Counted from the stretch's first letter, positions 49,972 to 61,264 are shown. The stretch is 64,000 nucleotides of DNA from Strigamia acuminata (GCA_949358305.1 OX442315.1:2046001-2110000); one strand, 5' to 3'. Translations and numbers: made by a program. The notes: generated from the letters alone by a model not told the origin.

Positions 49972-52899
49972 TTACAAACTAATAATTGGTTTTACAATTT
50001 TAAAATAGACTTTCCACACAGAATCTAAGTTGGACTCAGTGTCCAAATAAATAGCCGCAGCTATAGATACAAATATATTGCCCAAAACTTTGAATATTTC
50101 AGCTTCCTCCGCATCAAAACATCCTTTTTTCTCGATTAAAAACTAGAAAAAAATAAAATAAACAATTCAGATAACGTAATCTAAGTTTTAAAACACACCC
50201 CACTACATACATTATCTCCATCTGCTAATGCAATACATTTGCTTCTGATCTTTACCAAAATGGGATTTCCTGTATTCGAATGATAATTGTGCACCTCCAC
50301 AGCCAATTTTGCCAATTTTGTAAACGCAGTATTTGTCACAGCTAATTTTGCAAAAGTGGTATTGTTAACTAAACCTGATCTAATATCAGCTAGCTCCCGG
50401 GGTGGAAATCTCTTCGTATCAGCAAACAGATGCCAGGTACTCAAATAATCTTTCAAAAAAAACAATTGTTCAATCTATAAATTTATTAAATAAGTACAAA
50501 TTTTACTTTCCAATTACCTAAAATTGCATCTCCGAGAAATTTGAGTCTGTTATAACTACCAGTATCTAATATATTACTGTAGTGTGAAGAATAAGTTATT
50601 GCTTGAATGAGAAAGGATTTATCTCGAAACACGTAGCGAATTTCATTTTCAAAATTAGACAATCCCATTAATAGTTTATCAGGTATACATTTTTCTGGGT
50701 TGGTTAAAGCAACCTTTATTACATTCGTGTTTGTCTCGTCAGGCTGAATATCAAATCCTAGAAAAATGAGAAGAAACTGAGCTGCTTCCGATCCAGCATA
50801 CAACAAGTATGCTCCCACAATCGCCTCAATACAGTCGGCTGCGTGTTTATCAGCGATTAGCTGATACTCGGTCAAATTCATAACAATTCTTCCTGTTTCC
50901 AAATGACCGATTTTGTCACCACATTGGCCGATATATTTTGCATTCCCACTGTTTGCCGCAAAAGAGCGTATCTTATCACATCTTCCTTTCTTCAAATCAT
51001 AACCGATAAAATATTTCCAAGAGTCGAAGGGCAGTCCTGCACGCATTAACCTGAACTCAGAGCTGATGTTTATAACGAAACACGGTGGTAACCAGTTAGT
51101 AGCTGGTGAAAATATCTCACATTTTAATAGATTAGTTAACCCTTTATTCTCAGCTATCTGATAGAGATGTGAACTCGACACCAATGCATCTCTTCTACTG
51201 ATCAAATTACCCTCATCTAGTGCTGGGAACTTGTTGAAGAGGTGGACTGTTACCACAAACCTCAGATAAGCGCTCCCTAAGAATTTTAGCCGTCCCAAAT
51301 CGAAGCAATCATTTGCTGCGCACGTGGTTAGTGCATTCAAAATCACGTGTTGTCCTGGAAGATTTTCATAATTAGTTAACAAAGAACCGTGTTCGATTTT
51401 ATAATCGAATTCCCAGTTGTTTTCATTCATAACCGATAACTCACGGTATCCCTTTTCCGTTACAGACCATTTCTTGTATGTTAAATCTTCCGAATCTAGA
51501 TCTTTCAACAGTACATACCCTGCCATTTTCCCCAAAAATACAGCCGCTAAAATTAAGTCGTTCAGACGGTATATGATACTGGGTATCATCATTCCATGTT
51601 TTAAGTGAGATGCACTAATCGGTAAAACGCCGCATAGTTCGGGCACCAAGAATATGTGTGTGTTCATGGTTTCACCATCAATAGCCATATTTTTTTTCTC
51701 GTCCTTTCGGTTGACCTTGTTCGAGATCATATTTAGTTCATTGTTGGTGATCATTTTGGCTGCTAGTAATGGCTGATCCATGTTTTGAATTGCCACTCCG
51801 TACTTTTGTTGGAAATAATCAGCGCATGATTTGAATCCGCAAGATTTATACACTTGGGTTGTAAATGGATGCAATGGAGAAATTGTTTTCGTAATTTGTT
51901 CCACGATGAAAAATACTTTATCGCTTAAATACAGTGGAACTACCACTCTGTTCACAAATTTTGTTTCATCACATTGAAACTGCTTTCTTTCTTCTGCTGA
52001 GGGTAAACCATCAAACGCGTAATCACATACATCTTTAATTGTTTTCCAATCCACATCAAACAAAGGCGGTTCATCCGCGGTGCCATCTATAAGTTTCATA
52101 AATTTCACAATGTCAACAGATAGAGTCACATTTCAGTTAAACAGTTTAATAATGCGAAAATTTTTTTATACTTACCAATAAGCTTTATAAGGGGAAGGAC
52201 AAAAAGTGCCATATTTGAACCCAAAGGCTGAAAGTCTATTGGATATGAATTTATTTGCAAAAAGTCGAAAAAAAAACGTCTATGAAATTCTGCAATCCGG
52301 CTTAAATCTCTCTCTTCAAACATTACATTATCTACCGTTCCGAATAATTGGGTTAATTCAACCCAATGTTTTCCATTTTTTGTGAATATTGGAAAAGGTG
52401 AAATCTAATGTAAAGTTCCAACAAGAAGTTTAAGATATAAAATAAAAATATGTGCAAGTGTAGTAGTACAAGTAGTACCTTTGGCAATCGGTCTGATGTA
52501 ATTATGGCAAATTGTCGATAACTCGTTTCGGTATCGTGAATAGTTCCTCCGATACGTTCTCTTGTTTGTTTCGAAGGTTTTACACAAATTAGATACATCG
52601 AGCAATTTGTATTTGAGCATGGACAATCTAGTAAAGGTGGAGCAACCTAAAAAAAACATACAAATTTTAAATATTTCGGGAATCATTAGTCTAATTTGAT
52701 CAATTCTGACATTTTAAATAACCATCTAAGCTTATGATAGAAAAACTGTAAAATCGTTATTCTATAAAATCTTTATAGTTACGAAATTCTGTACCAGTTT
52801 TTTATATAATTGACGTCGTTTTGAAATATATGGTTGTGTGTTTCCTGGAGCTGCTTCGTCCATCTCAACGGTGAATAAACTACTTGTATGTGTGTTCAT
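49972..52899 (-). CDS. Helicase-less Dicer-like protein, RNase III defective
   Basis: Six exons: 52899-52795, 52646-52479, 52404-52176, 52086-50518, 50449-50211 and 50142-49972. All introns have GT-AG borders, phases agree, and the model gives 826 residues. Dicers cut double-stranded RNA into small RNAs. Here the helicase is absent; the ATG lies just before the platform. A platform/PAZ region follows (about 90-345, with 'HIFLVPELCGVLPISAS'), then RNase IIIa (about 415-620) and IIIb (about 640-815). Catalytic positions are damaged: in IIIa the Glu and Asp of RLE-FLGD are K435 and S439, while D585 and E588 remain. In IIIb the Glu is K683, D687 remains, and the last pair (Asp, Glu) is N792 and V795. 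There is no C-terminal dsRNA-binding domain. Open exons with lost active sites suggest a pseudoenzyme that may bind RNA without cutting. A decaying host paralogue is the alternative. Exon 1 is the least certain. Confidence 0.83.
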
Positions 52900-53040
52900 G
52901 GCTGCTGATTTTATTAGTGTAGCTGAAATTTATATCAATTCAAATGTGATACTCCTCCTATTGGCTAATAGCTACAGGCCGCTTAGTGATAGTATAATTA
53001 AAATTAGAATTCAAAAAATGAAAATAAAATGATCGAATTG

Positions 53041-53395
53041 TAAAATTACAATCTTTATATTCGCCGCATTTCCTCAAAAGTTGATCCAAACCCATGTTCA
53101 ACTTAAAATTCGTGGATAAATATTCATTTTGTCTTATTTCTTTTAATAACTCAACACATTTCTTGACTTTGTATCTATTTATTCTAAGCTTAGAATAAAT
53201 CTAAATTGGTTTCTCTTTTTAAAAACAAAAAACAATAATAATAAAATAAAAAAGAAACAAATAATAATATATTTGAATTTAGAATTAAATAAAATAAATT
53301 AACCAACGGCTATGCAGCAAAAAAAAAGACGTGTGATTATATTAACCAATAGTCATGCCTCGGCGCCATTTAATTCCAGGAGACAAAAATTAGCT
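53041..53395 (-). pseudogene. PolB-type family relic, copy 4
   Basis: 53041-53180 matches the first ~45 codons of the 509-aa gene, read from the minus strand, with several substitutions including changed start-region bases. The shared 5' flank (53181-53395) follows, with TAACCAATAGTCATGCCTCG. Everything after the first codons is lost. Confidence 0.75.
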
Positions 53396-53767
53396 GTTTG
53401 ACAAGTGTGCCAACTGTACCCTCTACTGTCCATTTCTCCTCAGTCCGCTGTCCATTTTCCTCTTCCGTTGTCAAGTTTTTTTTTCATGAATTGCTTTTAG
53501 CGATTTCCGATTTATTCAGTTGCATTTTTTTTCTAATTTTTAATTTTCATTTTTTTCTAATTTTCAAATTTTAAACTTTTTTCTAAATTTCAAATTTCAA
53601 ATTTCAAATTCCTAGTTATTCAAATTCCTAGTTCATAATTAATTTTATTCTTTAATTAATTTAGTAAATTTAATAAACTCAATTATTTCTGAATAAAATG
53701 CAAGTATTAATATATATTCTATTAACTTGAAGTACTAGCAGTAGTGGAATTTAATAATTTTCTAGGA
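53396..53767. repeat. CT-rich and AT low-complexity block
   Basis: 53430-53600 matches 36750-36960: CTGTCCATTT repeats, then TTCCGATTTATTCAGTTGCA, then TTTTCTAATTTTCA low-complexity. It is again next to PolB-family sequence, supporting one larger repeated unit. The last 150 bp are AT-rich with nothing seen. Confidence 0.6.
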
Positions 53768-53887
53768 ATGGAGTTAAGTTTGTTTATTTTTTCGAGTCTG
53801 ATGATTCTGGGTGTCTGTATACAAATAATCATTCTTATTTGCCAGTGTATTTGTGAAGAAAAGCCAGTGCCTTTACAACTTATTTAA
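53768..53887 (+). CDS. Possible 39-aa membrane peptide
   Basis: ATG at 53768, stop at 53885-53887. Residues about 4-28 form one hydrophobic segment ('SLFIFSSLMILGVCIQIIIL'), followed by a short Cys- and Glu-containing tail. Small membrane proteins are frequent in large DNA viruses, and another candidate lies 300 bp further on. The short length keeps confidence low. Confidence 0.25.
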   Translation: MELSLFIFSSLMILGVCIQIIILICQCICEEKPVPLQLI

Positions 53888-54195
53888 ACAACAACACAAA
53901 CTTAGCAGTTAGCAATCCCCTCCTTCTTGTACCTTATTAGGTGTCGTTATTTCTATCAACACATATTGGACATTCCAATTGTACTTATATTGAAATATAA
54001 TTAGAGGGTTAGTAATATCTTTGATACCATCCGTTATTACCAAAGATATTTTAGTTTTATAATCTTCAAAAACTGTTCTTATAAATTTTGTTTTCTTGAA
54101 ATTGAAGTAATTTAGTGATGGTCAGCAAAATTGTATACTATTAGTTTTCCTGAAACAAAGTAATATTAGGAATAAGTTGAGTTGTGGCATCGTTA
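53888..54195. other. AT-rich spacer
   Basis: No gene seen. It contains an imperfect inverted repeat around ATATCTTTG (54019) and CAAAGATAT (54041), which could form a short hairpin. Confidence 0.35.
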
Positions 54196-54411
54196 ATGAA
54201 TTTGCAGCAAAAATTAACGTGGCGAGAATTTAAAAATAATACATTGAAGGATATTCCTGTTCCTGTTTCTTCATCAAATAAAAACAAATGTGGTCGAAAG
54301 ATAAACTTGGCCCTGTATGCCTGTATTTTTTACATTGTAATATGTTGTATGGAGTCAGCAATGAAAACAAGGGGTGACAACAATTACAAAATATTCATAG
54401 TTAATCAATAA
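54196..54411 (+). CDS. Possible 71-aa membrane protein
   Basis: The ATG at 54196 opens 71 codons. A polar N-terminal half with a basic 'NKNKCGRKIN' stretch precedes one hydrophobic segment ('LALYACIFYIVICCM'), then a polar tail. It is followed by AATAAA at 54408. The family is unknown; it could be viral, host or chance. Confidence 0.35.
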   Translation: MNLQQKLTWREFKNNTLKDIPVPVSSSNKNKCGRKINLALYACIFYIVICCMESAMKTRGDNNYKIFIVNQ

Positions 54412-55054
54412 AAGTTATTGTTCTTATTGTTATTGTTTAGTCCGTATTACTTCTTGTTTGCTTTATTTATTTATAATTTAACTTAATTGTTATATTAATT
54501 ATGTATTTTAAAAAAAATATACAAAGTCATAAATGTATTTCTAGTATTATAAAAATTGTTTCGAATGTACAATCACGGTTTTCAAAGTTGTTTGTGTTGT
54601 AGTTATATAATGCGATCCTGACATATTGTGTGGCCAATTAATTTTTTTTAAATATAATTAAACCTTAATCTTATCATTTACAAATTCAAGTATTTAATAA
54701 AACCATTAAAACGAAATTTAAAAACCTCAAAATAGCTGTTGTGGCATTTTCTGTTTAACTAGCGCTTTTCGCTTTTCTGTCATTCCCCGTCAAACTTCCC
54801 GCGTTCTAAAATAATAATAATAAAATCACATTTTCAGTAAAAACAAAAACAAGTTTAAAAATAATATTTCTAAATTATGTAAAATTTTACAATAGACAAA
54901 GTATGTAGTTACATTTTTAGAAAAATATAATAATTTCACATTTTTGCTTTTTAGTTAGATTCTTCTTTTAAAAAAAGTATATAAAAGCAAAAACAGAACA
55001 AAATTAATCAACATATTGAAAAATCTAAGCCAGTCTATTGATGTCAATTGAGTG
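54412..55054. other. AT-rich region, no gene seen
   Basis: 3' flank of the small membrane ORF and 5' flank of the 179-aa ORF. No repeat or RNA gene recognised. Confidence 0.4.
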
Positions 55055-55594
55055 ATGTCCGCCCAGAAAACACTAGCCAACGAATTGATTACAAGTATAA
55101 AGCAGTTGTTAAATTCAGCCGTTAGTTCTACAAGTGCCTTTTCACATGCATGTACATTCCACGACATGAAGACATGTATGGATAAAAAAATTGAGACTAC
55201 ACAACAAATTCTCGATAAGGTTTTCGAGATTGGTAAGCATCGGGTGGATTTCGGTGAAGAAGACAAAATAACCATTGGACATTCTATTCCTAAGGCTAGT
55301 TTAGACATTGATTCGTGCGTATCCCACGCGACTGATGGCTGGGGCTATAATTCATTGAATTCGGCTTGTAAGCAGCGATCAGCTCTACAGTTTATGCTCG
55401 ACATATTTGGTGCTTTTCCATCAGAAGATCAGAAGACCGTCAGAAGAACACTCAAAGAATCCGGCATCGGTGTAGCCATCGAAAGGTGCAACCGCGTTAT
55501 TCAGAAGTCGATGAATAACCCCGAGTATAATGTTGAGATTGATATTCCTGAAGGAGTGCCACCCTCCCACACCTGGTGGTTTCAGCAAAGGTAA
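55055..55594 (+). CDS. Hypothetical 179-aa protein
   Basis: The frame from ATG 55055 runs to the TAA at 55592-55594. The protein is soluble and helical in its first 90 residues ('LANELITSIKQLLNSAV', 'KIETTQQILDKVFEIG'), with several Cys and a C-terminus 'GVPPSHTWWFQQR'. The last codons read CAAAGGTAATAA, so AAG|GTAATA might be a splice donor and the gene might continue in a further exon; no convincing one was found. The family is not recognised. Balanced composition and the long frame make it a likely real gene. Confidence 0.55.
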   Translation: MSAQKTLANELITSIKQLLNSAVSSTSAFSHACTFHDMKTCMDKKIETTQQILDKVFEIGKHRVDFGEEDKITIGHSIPKASLDIDSCVSHATDGWGYNSLNSACKQRSALQFMLDIFGAFPSEDQKTVRRTLKESGIGVAIERCNRVIQKSMNNPEYNVEIDIPEGVPPSHTWWFQQR

Positions 55595-55883
55595 TAATCT
55601 TTACATACTATAAAAATCAAATTTTTTCTGTATTATCTATATCCTTATACTGCTTTATTATTCAGCTGACATGTGTGTTGTGTTTAATACTTTTACTAAA
55701 ACATGCATTAGCCTTCCCCACCCCAACCTATGATCAATTAAGACCTCCAAAGTGTTTATTTTTCTCAAAAACGATCAAGTTTTTCATTCTGAAATTTTAT
55801 GTATTTTTATTTTACATCACAACAAATAATAAAATTGATAATAAATAGATTTAGAAATCCCCAAAAATTATTTTCACAAATAT
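55595..55883. other. AT-rich DNA, no gene seen
   Basis: Possible intron or 3' flank of the 179-aa ORF. A short frame (55576-55848) is hydrophobic and probably accidental. Confidence 0.35.
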
Positions 55884-56077
55884 ACTTTGTTTATTTATTA
55901 CTTTTGAATACAATGTCAATTGTTTTTGTTGCTCTCGACAAATACCGAATTGCTTAAATTTCTTCATAAACATGAAATACTTGGAGAATAAAATCATTTT
56001 CACCCATATTTTGTAAATCTTTTCTACATGGGTAAAAATGACCCGAGTTGGATGAGTAAGTGATTTTTCTTAGGTTG
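55884..56077 (+). repeat. Dispersed ~195-bp repeat, copy 2
   Basis: Partner of the inverted copy at 22319-22518. Shared blocks are in the same order along the whole length. The end of this copy (TTTTTCTTAGGTTG) is exactly where the 46-bp minisatellite begins, which suggests that the repeat end and the array are physically linked, for example as one transposon end. Confidence 0.75.
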
Positions 56078-56725
56078 TCATTGACCGTAGACATGGCAAC
56101 CGCTTAACCCAAGCCGTGATCTTAGAATGACCGTAGACTTGACAACCGCTTAACCCAAGCCGTGATCTTAGAATGACCGTAGACTTGACAACCGCTTAAC
56201 CCAAGCCGTGATCTTAGAATGACCGTAGACTTGACAACCGCTTAACCCAAGCCGTGATCTTAGAATGACCGTAGACTTGACAACCGCTTAACCCCTCAAG
56301 CCGTGATCTTAGAATGACCGTAAACTTGACAACCGCTTCACCCCTCAAGCCGTGATCTTGGAATGACCGTAGACGTGACAACCGCTTCAAGCCGTGATCT
56401 TGGAATGACCGTAGACGTGACAACCGCTTCAAGCCGTGATCTTGGAGTGACCGTAGACGTGACAACCGCTTCACCCCTCAAACCGTGATCTTGGAGTGAC
56501 CGTAGACGTGACAACCGCTTAACCCAAGCAGTGATCTTGGAGTGACCGTAGACGTGACAACCGCTTAACGCAAGCCGTGATCTTGGAATGACCGTAGACG
56601 TGTCAACCGCTTAACCCAAGCCGTGATCTTGGAATGACCGTAGACGTGTCAACCGCTTAACCCAAGCCGTGGTCTTGGAATGACCGTAGACGTGTCAACC
56701 GCTTCACCCATCATCCTGGAATGAC
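56078..56725. repeat. 46-bp minisatellite array A, ~13 copies
   Basis: The unit contains GAATGACCGTAGACTTGACA and ACCGCTTAACCC plus AAGCCGTGATCTT. Variants differ as TTAG or TTGG, and some have an extra CCCTC. It shares the core ACCGTAGAC-RTG-YCARCCG with array B. Confidence 0.93.
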
Positions 56726-56935
56726 ATTATGGCCAAATAGGCAGTCTGGCCTACCGTAATGCGTGTATGTGAAGAAAAGAAAGTATTATATTCATCAAGT
56801 AAACTTTACAGTAAGCTAATAATAACAAAGGCAATAATTCTTTTATTTTTGTTTTTTATTATTATTCACAGTATACAGAAGAAGAGAGAATATGGACATT
56901 GATTCGAATAACTCAAGCCATCAGCTCAACCCGTC
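56726..56935. other. Non-repetitive spacer between arrays
   Basis: 210 bp with GGCCAAATAGGCAGTCTGGC near 56750 and an AT-rich middle. GGCCAAAT-type sequence is also found beyond array B (about 60590), so the two arrays and flanks may derive from one larger repeat. Confidence 0.5.
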
Positions 56936-59900
56936 TTCTTGAAACGACCGTAGAGATGCCAGCCGTTTCTGCAACTCTACCCGTCATGTTGGTAGAACCG
57001 TAGACATGTCAGCCGTTTCTGCAACCCAACCCGTCATGTTGGTAGAACCGTAGACATGTCAGCCGTTTCTGCAACCCAACCCGTCATGTTGGTAGAACCG
57101 TAGACATGTCAGCCGTTTCTGCAACTCAACCCGTCATGTTGGTAGAACCGTAGACATGTCAGCCGTTTCTGCAACTCAACCCGTCATGTTGGTAGAACCG
57201 TAGACATGCCAGCCGTTGCTGCAACCCAACCCGTCATCTTGAAACGACCGTAGACATGCCAGCCGTTGCTGCAACCCAACCCGTCATCTTGAAACGACCG
57301 TAGACATGCCAGCCGTTGCTGCAACTCAACATGGCATTTTGGAACAACCGTAAACATGCCAGCCGTTGCTGCAACTCAACATGGCATTTTGGAACGACCG
57401 TAGACATGCCAGGCGTATCTGCAACTCAACATGGCATCTTGGAACGACCGTAGACATGCCAGCCGTTGCTGCAACTCAACATGGCATTTTGGAACGACCG
57501 TAGACATGCCAGCCGTATCTGCAACTCAACATGGCATTTTGGAACGACCGTAGACATGCCAGCCGTATCTGCAACTCAACATGGCATTTTGGAACGACCG
57601 TAGACATGCCAGCCGTATCTGCAACCCAACCCGTCATCTTGAAACGACCGTAGACATGCCAGCCGTATCTGCAACTCAACATGGCATTTTGGAACGACCG
57701 TAGACATGCCAGCCGTAGCTGCAACTCAACATGGCATTTTGGAACGACCGTAGACATGCCAGCCGTTTCTGCAACTCAACATGGCATTTTGGATCGACCG
57801 TAGGCATGCCAGCCGTTTCTGCAACTCAACTTGGCATTTTGGAACGACCGTAGGCATGCCAGCCGTATCTGCAACTCAACATGGCATTTTGGAACGACCG
57901 TAGGCATGCCAGCCGTTCCTGCAACTCAACATGGCATTTTGGAACGACCGTAGACATGCCAGCCGTTCCTGCAACTCATACCGTCATTTTGGAACGACCG
58001 TAGGCATGCCAGCCGTTCCTGCAACTCATACCGTCATTTTGGAACGACCGTAGACATGCCAGCCGTATCTGCAACTCATACCGTCATTTTGGAACGACCG
58101 TAGACATGCCAGCCGTATCTGCAACTCAACATGGCATCTTGGAACGACCGTAGACATGCCAGCCGTATCTGCAACCCAACATGGCATTTTGGAACGACCG
58201 TAGACATGCCAGCCGTATCTGCAACTCAACATGGCATCTTGGAACGACCGTAGACATGCCAGCCGTTTCTGCAACTCAACATGGCATTTTGGAACGACCG
58301 TAGACATGCCAGCCGTTTCTGCAACTCAACATGGCATTTTGGAACGACCGTAGACATGCCAGCCGTTTCTGCAACTCAACATGGCATTTTGGAACGACCG
58401 TAGACATGCCAGGCGTTGCTGCAACCCAACATGGCATTTTGGAACGACCGTAGACATGCCAGCCGTTTCTGCAACCCAACCCGTCATCTTGAAACGACCG
58501 TAGACATACCAGCCGTTGCTGCAACTCAACATGGCATTTTGGAACGACCGTAGACATGCCAGCCGTTGCTGCAACTCAACATGGCATTTTGGAACGACCG
58601 TAGACATGCCAGCCGTTGCTGCAACTCAACATGGCATTTTGGAACGACCGTAGACATGCCAGCCGTTGCTGCAACTCAACATGGCATTTTGGAACGACCG
58701 TAGACATGCCAGCCGTTGCTGCAACTCAACATGGCATTTTGGAACAACCGTAGACATGCCAGCCGTATCTGCAACTCAACATGGCATCTTGGAACGACCG
58801 TAGACATGCCAGCCGTATCTGCAACTCAACATGGCATCTTGGAACGACCGTAGACATGCCAGCCGTATCTGCAACTCAACATGGCATCTTGAAATGACCG
58901 TAGACATGCCAGCCGTTGCTGCAACTCAACATGGCATTTTGGAACGACCGTAGACATGCCAGCCGTTGCTGCAACTCAACATGGCATTTTGGAACGACCG
59001 TAGACATGCCAGCCGTTGCTGCAACTCAACATGGCATTTTGGAACGACCGTAGACATGCCAGCCGTTTCTGCAACTCAACATGGCATTTTGGAACGACCG
59101 TAGACATGCCAGCCGTTGCTGCAACTCAACATGGCATTTTGGAACGACCGTAGACATGCCAGCCGTTGCTGCAACTCAACATGGCATTTTGGAACGACCG
59201 TAGACATGCCAGCCGTTTCTGCAACTCAACATGGCATTTTGGAACGACCGTAGACATGCCAGCCGTTTCTGCAACTCAACATGGCATTTTGGATCGACCG
59301 TAGACATGCCAGCCGTTTCTGCAACTCAACATGGCATTTTGGAACGACCGTAGGCATGCCAGCCGTTCCTGCAACTCATACCGTCATTTTGGAACGACCG
59401 TAGGCATGCCAGCCGTTCCTGCAACTCAACATGGCATTTTGGAACGACCGTAGGCATGCCAGCCGTTTCTGCAACTCAACATGGCATTTTGGAACGACCG
59501 TAGGCATGCCAGCCGTTTCTGCAACTCAACATGGCATTTTGGAACGACCGTAGACATGCCAGCCGTATCTGCAACTCATACCGTCATTTTGGAACGACCG
59601 TAGGCATGCCAGCCGTTCCTGCAACTCAACATGGCATTTTGGAACGACCGTAGGCATGCCAGCCGTTCCTGCAACTCATACCGTCATTTTGGAACGACCG
59701 TAGGCATGCCAGCCGTTCCTGCAACTCAACATGGCATTTTGGAACGACCGTAGACATGCCAGCCGTTGCTGCAACTCAACATGGCATTTTGGAACGACCG
59801 TAGACATGCCAGCCGTTGCTGCAACTCAACATGGCATTTTGGAACGACCGTAGACATGCCAGCCGTTGCTGCAACTCAACATGGCATTTTGGAACGACCG

Positions 59901-60435
59901 TAGACATGCCAGCCGTTGCTGCAACTCAACATGGCATTTTGGAACGACCGTAGACATGCCAGCCGTATCTGCAACTCATACCGTCATTTTGGAACGACCG
60001 TAGGCATGCCAGCCGTTCCTGCAACTCATACCGTCATTTTGGAACGACCGTAGGCATGCCAGCCGTATCTGCAACTCAACATGGCATTTTGGAACGACCG
60101 TAGGCATGCCAGCCGTATCTGCAACTCATACCGTCATTTTGGAACGACCGTAGGCATGCCAGCCGTTCCTGCAACTCAACATGGCATTTTGGAACGACCG
60201 TAGGCATGCCAGCCGTTCCTGCAACTCATACCGTCATTTTGGAACGACCGTAGGCATGCCAGCCGTTCCTGCAACTCATACCGTCATTTTGGAACGACCG
60301 TAGGCATGCCAGCCGTTCCTGCAACCCAACCCGTCATTTTGGAACGACCGTAGACATGCCAGCCGTATCTGCCACCCAACCCGTCATTTTGGAACGACCG
60401 TAGACATGTGAACCGCTTCTGAAACTCAATCTGTC
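56936..60435. repeat. 50-bp minisatellite array B, ~70 copies
   Basis: The unit is 50 bp long with core GGAACGACCGTAGACATGCC followed by AGCCGTTGCTGCAACTC. Two main variants alternate in blocks: AACATGGCATTTT and ATACCGTCATTTT, the latter mostly with TAGGCATG. A CCCGTCATGTTGG variant is found at the left end. The last unit (about 60390-60430) has ACCGCTTCTG as in array A. Minus-strand frames of 93 codons in this array are artefacts of the repeat. Confidence 0.97.
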
Positions 60436-60440
60436 AGGTC

Positions 60441-60535
60441 CGCCTACTGTAGCCAGGCATCCGCTGTGACATCCGCCTACTGTAGCCAGGCATCCGCTGT
60501 GACATCCGCCTACCGTAGTCAGACATCCGCAATTA
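60441..60535. repeat. 33-bp repeat, three copies
   Basis: CGCCTACTGTAGCCAGGCAT with CCGCTGTGACATC is repeated at 60441, 60474 and 60507; the third copy has CCGTAGTCAGAC. Confidence 0.9.
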
Positions 60536-61247
60536 ATTATCCAAAAAAAATAATTAGGATATCCAACAAACATGGCCTTATCCGCTAGGCCAAATGCTAC
60601 TTTTGGCCTAATTCCTAAAAAAGTTATGGGGTTTATATGACAGTTAACATTAAAAAGTATACAAATGGATAAATGCTGCCGAAAACAATCGTCGTCGTTG
60701 CCAAACGATGTAAAACGATCCCACGATGTTTCTTTCACCGTCGGAGAACGTTTCCCGTTCGTAGCAGCTCCGTTTCGCTGCTAAACGCTGATTTTCATGG
60801 GCGCCGCCATGTTGGATGGTGACGTCATCATGAAAAATACCGTGGCACGATTCTCGAAAATAAAGGCTTATAATTCCGCCAAAAAAATGTTCAAATAAAC
60901 GATAAAAGTCCTTACGGCCTGTGTGGTCTATCCAACGCCGATTCCAACCAGTTTCAAACGATTCTCGCTTCGATTCTGTGCCCGACACGTCGTCGTATCG
61001 TTCGCGGCGATGCCCGTCAAATTCTCCGCCGAAATCCGTCTCGAAACCGCAATCTCGCTCGTCGCGAGTGCGTAGACGATCCGCGAAGCTTCTCTGCTTG
61101 GCAGGGACGAGGAAACCGCTCGTTTCAGCAGCGCGTCGCTGCTACGTGTCCGCCGGATCGTGCGACGAACTCCGCGCTTCGAAAAATGGTCGGAAAACTT
61201 TGCAAACGTTTCTCAAACGTTGCAAACACTCACCACAACTGGACAAA
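60536..61247 (-). other. Probable internal region of a Copia-type element
   Basis: The composition becomes GC-rich with many CG dinucleotides between about 60920 and 61200. It lies directly next to a Copia-type primer-binding site, so it may be the leader and start of gag on the minus strand. A minus-strand frame from about 60988 includes 'SGTESKRESFETGWNRRW', but no Gag domain is recognised. The element appears to end in or near the minisatellite arrays. Confidence 0.35.
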
Positions 61248-61263
61248 CCATCCTCTGCTACCA
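61248..61263 (-). promoter_or_regulatory. Copia-type primer-binding site, initiator Met tRNA
   Basis: On the minus strand TGGTAGCAGAGGATGG is a perfect 16-base complement of the 3' end of animal initiator methionine tRNA. It lies one base inside a sequence ending ...CTCAACA, as expected for a 5' LTR end. Confidence 0.7.
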
Positions 61264-61264
61264 A

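Noticed and set aside
57476-58607. Several overlapping 93-codon minus-strand frames
   Set aside because: They lie fully in the 50-bp array. Because 50 is not a multiple of three, the frames cycle through all readings, giving accidental open frames without any coding signal.
56078-60535. CRISPR array
   Set aside because: Units are joined without unique spacers, unit length is 46-50 bp and the setting is a eukaryotic chromosome. This is a minisatellite.
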